Shown here: positions 21,776 through 31,103 of the stretch, piece by piece
Layout: every line of letters begins with the position of its first letter
Numbering within the stretch: position 1 is the first letter of the stretch
NCBI RefSeq assembly: GCF_035046485.1
Contig: NC_085137.1
Coordinates: 316,273,164 to 316,337,163 of the forward strand
DNA length: 64,000 bases
Direction: 5' to 3'
Source of the DNA: Aedes albopictus
Taxonomy: Eukaryota; Arthropoda; Insecta; Diptera; Culicidae
The notes under the pieces: generated by a model
Seen by the model: the letters and a program-made list of their open reading frames with translations, nothing else
Told to the model about the DNA's origin: nothing
Database searches by the model: none
Translations under genes and position numbers: made by a program

Positions 21776-22184
21776 CAACTCATTTGTCAAAATAAAATTC
21801 CCTGAGTTTTCCAGATTTTCTCCAGGGAGGAATTTTAAAAGATTATAATTTAAAAGTTAACCCTAATTTTATAAAAAAATGGCTAAATTCTTCCAAAAAC
21901 TTTTTTTAACTCTTTCAAATATAAAACAAAAATCGGTTCAGTCATTTAGATTTTAGCACAGTTATTTTAGATCAAATGCAAGAAATTTCTTTGACATTTC
22001 CAGCGAAAATTTCTTCTAAAAACAAACGAAATTCAAACACTTTAAAATTAGCTTGCTTGCTTGAGCTTGATTGACCGCCCGTAAATGCTACTCCAGTATC
22101 GCCAGACCAACTACACTCACACAAGGATCCAATGAGATATCTGCTGGGGACTAGCAGGAGCATTGGGCAAGTTTGGCTGAGACA

Positions 22185-22285
22185 TCGATTTTGTGAATCG
22201 ATTTGAATCGGACCAGCAGAATCGATTCACCGATTTAATCAAATGCTTTGAATCGATGTTTTCACATCGATTCGATATTATAAAA
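22185..22285. repeat. Cluster of ATCGATT motifs
   Basis: About seven ATCGAT/GAATCGATT words fall in 100 bp, in both orientations. A stretch just upstream (22040-22170) resembles other dispersed mosquito repeats but I cannot name its family. The cluster could be a decayed tandem repeat or a set of protein-binding sites. Confidence 0.55.
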
Positions 22286-22369
22286 TTTTGCAAAACCATA
22301 AAATGATCCGTTTTACCATGATTTATTTGTCTAAATAAATTTAATATCAAAAATTTAGATTGTACATCG

Positions 22370-23895
22370 CACCGTCTCTGGAGGAATTCCTGGATGAATC
22401 TGTGGAGGAATTCCTAAAGAAATTCCTGGAGAAATTCCTACAGGAATACCTGAAGGAAAACCTGAAGCAATCCCTGGAAGAATTCAGGAGAATTTTTTGG
22501 AGGACTCCTGGAAGGAAGAAGGAATTCCTGAGTGCATTTCTGAAGGAATCCCTGGAGGATTTCCTGGTGGATTCCTGAAGAAATCCTTGAAGAAATTCAT
22601 AGAGGTTTCCCAGAAGGAATTCATGCAGGAATCGCTGGAGAAATTCTTTGAATAATTCCTAGATAATCTCTGGGAGGAATTCCTAGAGGTTAGGTATTGT
22701 GTAGGTATTCTTAAAGGAATTCCTGGAGGAATGCAATGGCAATTGGAATTCCTGGAAGAATTTCCGAGCTAGGTGGGTCGACCAAGTGGAAGACGATCTG
22801 CGGACCCTACGCAGAGTGCGGAACTGGAGACAAACAGCCATGGACCGAGTGGAATGGAGGCGGCTACTATGTACAGCAGAGGCCACCCCGGCCTTAGCCT
22901 GACCGGTAAGGTAAGGTAAGGAAGAATTTCTGGAGAAACCCATTGAGGAATTCTTGGATGAATCCCAGGAAGAATTCCCGAAGAAATCCAAGTATCAATT
23001 TTTGAGGGAATTTTAGGAGGAGTTTCTTAAGAAATCCCAGGAGAAAATACTGAAGAAATCGCTGCAATTCTGATGGAAATGCTGAAGGATTTCTAAAAAG
23101 CGTATGCAGATGAATTTTTGGAGTAATCCCTATATCAGTTCTAGAAGAAGTCCCAGGAGGAAGTTTGAAAGCAGTCCCAAGGGGAATTCCTAATGGAATC
23201 TCTAAACAGTTCCTGGAGGAAGTCTTAGTTTAATTGCTGGAGGAGTTTCTGGAAGAATTCTAGGAGGAATTCTTGAAGGAATCCCATGAAGAGTTTATGT
23301 CATGTCATTTTCAAAATAATCCTGGAAGTTGTTCCCGAACGAATCACAGTAGGAATTCCCAGGTGAATTCCTGAAGGAATCTTGGAGAAATTTGTGAAGA
23401 AACCCCATGATGAATCCCGAAAGCAATCCCAAGAGGAATTCTTTAGGGAATCTCACGAGAGCGTTCTTAGCGAACTCCTGGAAGAATTTCTGTAGGAATC
23501 CCTGGGTAGAAATTTGAAGAAATCTTTGTCTGCAGTAATAATTTGAACAAATTACTAAAGAAATACTTGGATGGACTCCTAATGATTTTTTAAGAAATCT
23601 CTAGTAAAATGTTCTGAAACAATTTCTGGAAGACATTCCTGCATAAATACTTCGAAGAATTCCAAATGGAATTATTGGAGCAATCTCAAGCGTAAAAATC
23701 CTTGAAGAAATCTCTGATGAAATCTCTGAAGAAATCTTTAAAGGATCTCTGGAGAAATTCCTGAAGGAAACCTCGAGAACAGCACTTGAACAATCACTGG
23801 AGGAACCTTTAAAGATATCTCAGGACAAATCCTCGAACAAATGTCTTGTGAAATATCAAGAAGAATTCAAGATGGAATCACTGCAGTAAGCTACA
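22370..23895. repeat. Degenerate GGAATTCC-type low-complexity tract
   Basis: A long tract of imperfect words such as GGAATTCCTGGA and GAAATTCCTGAA with a loose period near 12 bp. It holds no sustained frame. Similar tracts recur through the window. A 155-bp LINE fragment is inserted at 22765-22919. Confidence 0.8.
22765..22919 (+). mobile_element. 5'-truncated copy of the RTE-like LINE (3' end only)
   Basis: 155 bp matching the last coding bases and 3' end of the LINE at 41100-44459. It includes the end of the reverse transcriptase frame, its TGA stop and a GGTAA repeat tail. I see about one mismatch over the shared part. A perfect 11-bp target duplication GGAAGAATTTC flanks it (22754-22764 and 22920-22930). 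This is a classic truncated target-primed insertion and is young. Confidence 0.93.
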
Positions 23896-23897
23896 TA

Positions 23898-24220
23898 CCC
23901 TGGTAGAGGTAAAATACTGACGATCAAAACATGATATTGGTTTGATTGATATAAGAGATAAAAGATCTGAAAATAATATCTGAAAAATGTTCCTGGAACA
24001 TCTGAACAATAACAAAATTTGATATTTCAAGATCATACGAATAGCTCGCTGCTATTGGTTAGATCATAAAAAATCTAAATATGATTTGATGATGATGTTC
24101 CAGGAGTAAATTTTTGATTTTATTTTTAGATCTTTTATCTCTTATGTCAATCAAACCCATATCACTTTTTGATCTCCATATCAAAATATGCTATTATTAA
24201 GCTCTTTTCCTCTACTCGGG
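23898..24220. mobile_element. TA-flanked MITE with CCCTGGTAGAGG termini
   Basis: 323 bp between TA dinucleotides at 23896-23897 and 24221-24222. The ends are CCCTGGTAGAGGTAAAA and the inverse of CCCGAGTAGAGGAAAAG. The internal sequence is AT-rich and itself partly palindromic (AAAAGATCT / AGATCTTTT, TTCCTGGAACATC / GATGTTCCAGGA). The terminal word is close to those of families A and B. Confidence 0.75.
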
Positions 24221-24224
24221 TATG

Positions 24225-25556
24225 TGAAAAATCCTGGAGGAATTTGTTCATACTCATATAGTTTACGAAACTATAAACAAATCTAAAACAATCAAAATGA
24301 TTCCTCAAAACTGCAGAACATCTTACCGTTTACCGAGATGTTCCAGTTTTTCTCAGGATTTCTTCCGAAGTTCCTCTCGAGAACTTCAATAAGTCTTTGC
24401 GGAGATTCTCGCCACATGTCACCTGAATTCCTACAGTTATTCAAGGAGATATTCCAAAGGGAAATCCCTGCAAGAACTCCGAGAGCAACTATCAAGGGAG
24501 CATCCAGAACCTCGGGTCAATTTCTGGTAGGAGTTCCGGGAAGAGTTTCAGGAGTTGTCTCGAAAAAAAAAACTGTAAAACAAATTTCAGGTGGATCACT
24601 GTAAGAATTCCTGTAAGAAACTACGAGGAAGAGTCTGGGAAAACTCTCACTGGAGAACTTCATGAGAAATATGAGCCATAGTTCCTTCAGAAATCCCAGA
24701 AGCCTCTCCGAAATCAAATTCAGAAGAGAAGAAGTGTTCCAGTGTGAATTCAGAAAAAATCTGAGAGAATCCCAGAACCAACACGGAAAGAAATCTTCTG
24801 AGAGAAGTCACGGGAGAAATTTCGAGATAAATCTCTTGTGACACTTCGTAACAAACCCTGCAAGACTTTTGAAAATATCCCAGATAAAGTAGAAATCCAG
24901 GGAGAAACTGTGGAAAAAAAGCTCACTGAAATTACTTGGAAAAAAAAAAACAGGAGAAACATCGGAATGAATCCCGGGAGGAATTCCTGCAGAAAATTCA
25001 TGAAAAACTCCTTTAAAATTCCTTGCAAAAGCTCTATTACAAATACCAGGAATGAAGATCTTGTAGCAACTCTGCGAGAAATTCCGGAAAGATCTTCAAG
25101 AAGAATTTCAAGAGAAACTATTGTGGATATTGTGGCAAATCGCAGGAAGCACTCTGAGAAAAATCCCACGAAGGACTCTGGCAGCAAAACTGAGAAAACC
25201 TCTGGACGAACAAAGGAAGATATGCAGGAAAGTCGTCAAAAACTCTAGGAGAAATCAGTCGGAATTGAGGAATCATCGAATATGTACAAGAAAGAATCCT
25301 GCAAAGAATTTCTCGAATCTTGAAACAATTCTGGTACGATTTCGAAAGAATCTCCGGAAGGAATTTAAAAAGGAATACCAAAAAATATGACCTGAAGGAA
25401 GGAATCTTGTGAGAAATTCTGAGAGGCACTCCAAGAGGTATTTTTACAGAATTTCCACTAAGAAATCTTGACGAAGTTTGTGGAAAATCCTTGTAGTGGA
25501 GTTTCTTGCTGAATTTTACCTTCCGCATTAATGCACATGGAATAGATGGCGATGGC
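24225..25556. repeat. Degenerate GGAATTCC-type tract
   Basis: The same class of low-complexity sequence as 22370-23895, rich in AGAAATTCC and GGAATCCC words. Overlapping frames of 65-157 codons on both strands (for example 24750-25187 and 25118-25591, both minus) are unsupported: they have no domains and compete on opposite strands. Confidence 0.65.
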
Positions 25557-25558
25557 AT

Positions 25559-25774
25559 CCCGAGCAGGAGAAAATAGCTGAAGAATACCAAACTCAGGTA
25601 TGGAAAACCAAATAACTACAACCTGAATAAAGTATTAAGTTTTTTCCATACAAATAGTGATTCTCCTATACTTGAATAATACTTCTAGCAGTCCTCGAAA
25701 CCAAACCAATAACTCATTGAGGTATTTCGTTAATACCTACAAAATACAAAAATAAGTTATTTTCATTACCAGGG
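25559..25774 (+). mobile_element. Partial MITE of family A (left half)
   Basis: It starts CCCGAGCAGGAGAAAATAGC and follows the 406-bp element at 40660-41065 for about 216 bp, stopping at a TA where a second copy of the same family begins. The right half is missing. Confidence 0.75.
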
Positions 25775-25776
25775 TA

Positions 25777-26180
25777 TCCGGAGCAGGAATGAGTAACTGA
25801 CACATCACTGGAGCATTCCAACGTCAGGTATCATACCAAGACATGGTATGGGTCAGTTATCCAAAACTGAAATAACTTATTTTGGTATTTTCTAGGTATT
25901 GATAAAATACCTTAACGAGTTATTGGCTTGGTGTTGAGTACTGCTTGAGGTATTATTCAATTATTGAAAAATCGCTATTTGTATGGAAAAATCTCCAATT
26001 ATTATTAAGGTATTGCCATACCTGATATAATTATTCACGCGTTATGCACCGAATATACACCAGTTATTATTTTAGGTATTTTACCTCTTATGCAGGGCTA
26101 CTTAATACCTCATTCAGGTTGCAGGTATTCGGTTTTCCATACCTGAGTTAGTTATTCTTCAGCTATTTTCTCCTGCTCGG
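25777..26180 (-). mobile_element. MITE of family A, near-complete, reverse orientation
   Basis: About 404 bp matching the element at 40660-41065 in reverse orientation along its whole length, ending at TCTCCTGCTCGG. It abuts the partial copy 25559-25774 at a TA dinucleotide, which looks like self-insertion into another member of the family. Confidence 0.8.
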
Positions 26181-26543
26181 ATTGTATGGGAATATTAAGC
26201 TATTTATTTTCAAAAAAAATCATATCTCGAAAGATAAAAAAAACACATCCCCGATTTTTTATTTTCTACGCCCAATTTCCTGAATTTTCTGAAAAAATAT
26301 AAAACCAGGGTAGCTTGGTCCCGAGACCATGAAAACGTAAAAAAATACATATTTTTTGCATTTATCACAATTTGACCCCTTCAACATATTTTTCCTTAAA
26401 ACTACAATTTAATAGCTTTCAAACAAAAAAAAAAGTTAAATCGGTCAACTGGTTCAAGAGTTATGATTCTTCAAAGTTTTATAGTTTTGAAAAATTGATT
26501 TTTTGGAAATTCTATTGCCAAAATAAAAAAATACGGGCGATTT
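26181..26543. other. AT-rich sequence without recognised features
   Basis: A-rich and T-rich intergenic DNA; no repeat structure or coding potential recognised. Confidence 0.4.
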
Positions 26544-26861
26544 ACTTCATATTCAAGTGATTCCGATCCGATTTTCTTCATGTTTAAGTGATTTAGGTCT
26601 GATTCACTTCATGTTCAAGTGATTAACATCATATCCAACTGATTCAGGTCCGATTCACTTTATATTCAAGTGATTCACTATATATTCAAGTGACTCAGGT
26701 TCGATTTACTTCTCATAGAAGTGGTTCAGGTCTAATTTATTTGATATTCAAGTGATTCTGATCTAATTCACTACATATTCGAGTGATTCATGTCCGATTA
26801 ATTTCATATTCAAGTGATTCACGATATATTCAAGTGATTCAGATCTGATTCACTTCATACG
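26544..26861. repeat. 31-bp minisatellite with a 20-bp short variant
   Basis: Degenerate tandem repeat anchored by AAGTGATTC. Spacings between anchors are 31 bp in most units and 20 bp in three, so the short form has lost a fixed 11-bp block. Each full unit contains TTCACTT, a short spacer and AAGTGA, an internal inverted repeat. Confidence 0.85.
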
Positions 26862-27063
26862 ATAATAAAAAATCTTCATAAGCATCTTGTTTTGTTTGAT
26901 TCATGTTCTGGAGAGTATTCTTCGCAAAGAAAGTTTTTTTTTATTAGCACACAATTAAAGCCATCATCTGCCTTTTCATTTTGGAAGAACGTTCTACTGG
27001 TAAAGAAAGCTTTGAGGAATTAGGCTGCGGCATATTTTTCAAAAGTTTCTGAAACCGGGAACT
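26862..27063. other. Intergenic sequence without recognised features
   Basis: No repeat or coding signal recognised. Confidence 0.35.
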
Positions 27064-28209
27064 CATAAGCTCTTTTGGATTGAAGTGACATAAAAAAAAA
27101 CCTCTGAGTTTGAGCCAAAAATATCGAGTTTTAGCAGTGGCGCAATCGGTTCAAAGTTGAATTTTTGATTAATAAAAGGTGCTTTCACTTCATGTGCCAG
27201 AACTTTCTCAATTTTCAACCGATTTCAATCGTTTCTATGAATATTACAAATTAAATTATGAATAAACTTGTACAACATTCAAATTTTCCAAAGTCACGCA
27301 AAATATAAGTTTTCAAAGATCTCATTTCTTACAAAAAAAAACAAATAGGGGCCGATAACTTTTTAATCACTTGACCAATATCAAATAATTTTTTGCGCGC
27401 TTTTGTAAATATTTTGATGCCTAAAAATGCTGTGAACAAAATTGTACCTTAAAACATAATTTCAACATGGATAAATATCAAAAACCTTTCAAAAACACGT
27501 ATTTTAAAATAAAAATGAGAATTTTGGCATAATTTGTATTGTATTGATGCTTAGTTTCGGGCTTGAAGTGACAAATTTACTGTTAATAATCATGGAAACC
27601 TTAAACTTCAATTTTTGGAGTGTTCTGTTTTAAAATATATTTTCATTTAGAACATGAAAGGAAGTTTTTTTTCCTCCACTGTGTTCCATATCCCTAAATG
27701 TGATGCTGGTTTGGAGTAAAAAAATTGCAAAACATCATCACAAACTCCAATCTTACATGAATAAATCAAGTTTTGAGGCGTGTTTTGGCAGTTTTTTGTG
27801 AAAATTAGTATGAAAATTAATACTTCGACGAATAGTTCGCTCGGGACAAAGAGAGGCAACAGAAATATCTAGAAAGAACGTTAAAAAATTGATATTGGGC
27901 AAGTGGTTAAAAAACTATCAGGCCCTAAAGTTTTATTTTGTTAAAAGAAGAAAACAATTAATTAAATCTATACAAACTCTTATTTTGCATAACTTTGGAA
28001 AAATTTGATGTTCTACAAGGTTATTCGAAAATTAATATTGAAAATCGGTTGAAAATTGAAAAAGTTATAGCATTTGAAAAGAAAATATCTTTTTATTACT
28101 CGAAAATTCAACTTTGAGGCGATTGCGCCACCACTAAACCTCGATATTTTTGGCTCAAACTCAGCAGAGGTTTCTCTTTCTATGTCATTTGAAACCAGAA
28201 GAGCTTATG
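27064..28209. mobile_element. Foldback element with arms of about 330 bp
   Basis: The left arm (27064-27395) starts ATAAGCTCTTTTGG and contains GAGTTTGAGCCAAAAATATCG. The right arm (about 27884-28209) is its inverted counterpart and ends GAGCTTATG. About 490 bp of AT-rich sequence separates them. Arms match imperfectly. I could not define a target duplication, so the superfamily is open. Confidence 0.75.
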
Positions 28210-28214
28210 CCTAC

Positions 28215-28285
28215 GTAGAAGTGCTTATAGAACACTGAGAAGCTGAGAAACAGGCTGCCTCAGTTGGAATGTAACGCTAGAAAGA
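28215..28285 (+). mobile_element. 3' fragment of a Feilai-type SINE
   Basis: Matches the distal part of the SINE at 30800-31072, with shared words GTGCTTATAGAACACT, AAGCTGAGAA and CAGGCT, and a diverged 3' end. No tRNA-like head is present. Confidence 0.65.
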
Positions 28286-28464
28286 TGATAACAGATATGA
28301 TGACTGATAAATGACACCATTCGCTGGCAGAAAATGTCTCTTTTGCAATCCTTACATCAAACGTCCACGTCTTTCATTTGGCAAAATTAAAAAACTATTT
28401 AATGAAAATCTGTGTTATAGAAGTCTGCATAACTCAAATTTATAGTGTCTGTTGTACATCTACT

Positions 28465-28725
28465 TCTTCTTCTTTTTCTTCTTCTTCTTCTTCTTTGTGG
28501 CTCGACGTTCACATTGAAACTTGGCCTGTCTCTCTTCAACTTAGTGTTCTTAGAGCACTTTCACAGTTATTAATTGAAGGGCTTTATTTGCCTGCAATTG
28601 CATTAAGTACAATGATACTCTATGCCCAGGGAGTCGAGAAAAGTTTCCCGACTGGAACGGGAATCGAAACCGTCGTCTCCAGATTGGCGATCTATTGCCT
28701 TAACCACTAAGCTAACTGGAGACCC
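28465..28725 (-). mobile_element. tRNA-headed SINE with a GAA-rich tail
   Basis: On the minus strand it starts GGTCTCCAGTTAGCTTAGTGG, carrying a box A-like TAGCTTAGTGG and a box B-like GGTTTCGATTCCC. The body is homologous to the Feilai-type SINE (GGGCATAGAGTATC, AGAACACTAAG) and it ends in an AGAAGAAGAAG tail. A 12-bp duplication TGTAC(A/G)TCTACT flanks it at 28453-28464 and 28726-28737. The body is shared with the SINE at 30800 but the tRNA-like head is different. Confidence 0.88.
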
Positions 28726-28836
28726 TGTACGTCTACTAATGGTTCGAACTCATTTTTGAATAATAAAAAATAAATAAATTTTGATGTACGTACTATCAAG
28801 TCAAAATGTACGTACTATCATGGGTACGTCTGGATC

Positions 28837-29051
28837 CAGGGATGGGAAATGTCATAAAAATGTCATTTCGTTATTTGCTAATTTCACTGCACTTAGTCGG
28901 AAATGTTAATCGATGACATCATTGATTATTCATAACTAATCAGCGTTGTGGACTGGTGATGCGTACGAACAGAAATTTACACCAGAAGTGGTGTAAATAG
29001 AAAATGTCATGACATTTTTATCATGAAATTCCGCGACATTTTTCATCCCTG
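28837..29051. mobile_element. Short inverted-repeat element with hAT-like ends
   Basis: 215 bp starting CAGGGATGGGAAATGTCAT and ending with the inverse, TTTCATCCCTG. CAGGG-type ends are typical of the hAT superfamily, but I see no matching 8-bp duplication, so the assignment is tentative. Confidence 0.5.
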
Positions 29052-29533
29052 CCTGAACAAAAATTGCATAATTGCATAATACCTCAATCAGTCGAGGACG
29101 GAAAATAGTGAGGATTGCAGCTGAGCAGTCACAAACGCAAAGTAAACCTACTCGTGAACAACAGAGGCCAAAATATATTCGCACTTCTTCACTCGCGAGC
29201 TAACGAAGCTGGTACGCACTCGTCTTGATTCGCGAAGACGCTTTGAGCATTTTTCATTCGAATGAAAAACGCATTTACATGGCTACAGTTTTGCTTTCCA
29301 GGGACATTGAAACACAAAATATTACTTTCTGATGGATAAATTCATGATTTGCTATTAGAATAGCTCTTAAATGCACTTCCCGCACCTCCACTAGTTGTTT
29401 GTAAATAAAAACTCATGAAGCCAGCGGGTGCGAATAAACTGCGAACACACGGTTTACTCTCGGAACCGTGAGTAAACAGTTTGTTGGTTTTTCACTCGCG
29501 AATTGCTTCACGATGAGAGTAATGGGACACGTT
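29052..29533. other. Intergenic sequence
   Basis: Contains CACTCGCGAG-type words near both ends (about 29195 and 29493) that may be decayed inverted termini. No coding potential recognised. Confidence 0.35.
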
Positions 29534-29871
29534 CGGTGTAGTACTAGATTTGTAGTAATGAGCTGAATTTTTGTATGGTGAGAAGGTCAATTCTCCGTTT
29601 CTGCAATAAAATGGTGCAAAATGCGTGGGTATTATGATTCCTTGCCTAATTTGATGATGCTTGAGCAAAACTTTGGATAACTATGTTGTTTATGTCGCAA
29701 GAAATGGAGAAAACAACAACACTGTTGCCCAAAGTTTTGCTCAAACAGCATTAAATTAGGCTAGGAATCATAATACTCACGCTTTTTGCACTATTTTATT
29801 GCAGAAACGGAGAACTGACCTTCTCACCATATTAAAATTCAGCTCATTACTACAAATCTAGTACTCCACCG
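29534..29871. mobile_element. Long-hairpin MITE (family E), copy 1
   Basis: A nearly complete palindrome of 338 bp. Left-arm words such as GTAGTACTAGATTTGTAGTA and TGAGCAAAACTTTGG recur inverted in the right arm. The loop is about 40 bp around 29690-29720. Copy 2 is at 40151-40498. No target duplication defined. Confidence 0.85.
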
Positions 29872-29889
29872 ATCTGTCCTATTCCATGC

Positions 29890-30036
29890 CTGCAGATAAC
29901 TCGTTCAGGTACGTACGAAATACCAAAATAAACTATTTTACATACCAGGGTAACCGACCAATACCTTGTCTTGGTATAATACTTTGGTATCCTGTAATTA
30001 TGTGTCAGTTATTCGTTCCAGCTCGTGAAATAACAA
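29890..30036 (+). mobile_element. Partial MITE of family A (right half)
   Basis: Follows the right half of the family A element (AATACCAAAATAA, TACCTTGTCTTGGTAT, TGTGTCAGTTATTCGTTCC), ending at a decayed AGCTCGTG terminus. Confidence 0.7.
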
Positions 30037-30324
30037 AAAATGTTATTTTCCGGGTTGTTTATACAAAAATTGTGTATTCGGCTTTGCTATTTTGTCTCTT
30101 CTGCTCGTGGAGTGATGCAATACTTTTCCAATGGATAGTGTGTGTTATTCAAAAAATGTCAACAAAATTTCTCCCGATAATGCTACAAAATATAATGTCT
30201 CATGAATGTCATTTGAAATTTTCTGAAAATTTTTCAACTGATTCTTCCAGCGATATGACAGTATTTTATTCTAAATAATGAAATAAACGAGCTGCAACTG
30301 ATCAGTGCCCAGAGAAGCATACTA
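30037..30324. other. Intergenic sequence without recognised features
   Basis: No repeat, coding or RNA signal recognised. Confidence 0.35.
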
Positions 30325-31101
30325 GGGTAAGTGTACCAATTATGGCTATAGTACCAATTATTCGCCATAGTTCATTTTCAGCATTTAACGATGTAAATCA
30401 ACAAGAAAAATTTTGTGAACAACAGATCACGTTCACAAAAGACAGTCGCACTCATTAAAATTCCACATTTTCCTCAAATCATGGTAGAAATAAATCGTTT
30501 TCCTTAAAATTTCGGCTTCTTTGCACCCTTTTTCGCCATAGTGTACCAGTTATGGCTAACCCCATAAGGAATGCATGCAAATAGTGCGAAAAGGAACCGA
30601 AGCTAAAAAATGTAACCATTACTGGTACAGGGTTCCTATCATTGGCAAACGCTTTAATCAATACTAAAAGTCGTTTTGGCTCCGTTTCTATATTTTTCCT
30701 GTAAAATATGGAAACTAAGCTGTCTTTTAACTTATTGATGACACTCGTTGGTCTTCTGGTTAATTTTGTATAAATAGCTTTCCTTAGGTAGTGCCATATA
30801 GCCGAGGCGGTAAACGCACGGGTATTCAGCATGACCATGCTGAGGGTGACGGGTTCGATTCCCGGTCGGTCCAGGATCTTTTCGTAAAGGAAATTTCCTT
30901 GACTTCCTTGGGCATAGAGTATCTTCGTGCCTGCCACACGATATACGCATGCAAAATGGTCTTTGGCAGAGGAAGCTCTCAGTTAATAACTGTGGAAGTG
31001 CTCATAGAACACTAAGCTGAGAAGCAGGCTTTGTCCCAGTGAGGACGTCACGCCAAGAAGAGAGAGAGAGAGAGGTAGTGCCATATTTGGTACACGCACC
31101 C
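30325..31101. mobile_element. TA-flanked element with repeated GTACCAATTATGGC, split by a SINE
   Basis: Ends GGGTAAGTGTACCAATTATGGC... (left) and the inverse of GGGTGCGTGTACCAAATATGGC (right), between TA at 30323-30324 and 31102-31103. The core terminal motif GTACCA(A/G)TTATGG recurs inside at about 30349 and 30547 and inverted near 30615. The SINE at 30800-31072 is inserted close to the right terminus. No transposase. Confidence 0.8.
30800..31072 (+). mobile_element. Feilai-type tRNA-derived SINE, full-length
   Basis: Box A-like TAGCCGAGGCGG and box B GGTTCGATTCC form the tRNA-like head. The body contains GGCATAGAGTATCTTCGTGCC and GAACACTAAGCTGAG, and the 3' end is an AG dinucleotide tail. 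A 14-bp duplication AGGTAGTGCCATAT flanks it (30786-30799 and 31073-31086), so the insertion is recent. Part of the left duplication may overlap the SINE's own CCATATAG start. Naming as Feilai rests on recalled family features of Aedes SINEs, not on a search. Confidence 0.88.
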
Positions 31102-31103
31102 TA

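Noticed and set aside
24750..25591. Minus-strand proteins of 145 and 157 codons
   Set aside because: They lie in degenerate GGAATTCC repeats, overlap competing frames on the other strand, and lack any domain.
30800..31072. A functional tRNA gene
   Set aside because: Box A and B-like motifs are present, but the sequence continues into a SINE body and tail, and the cloverleaf is not complete. The same applies to 28465, 44901, 48345 and 63660.
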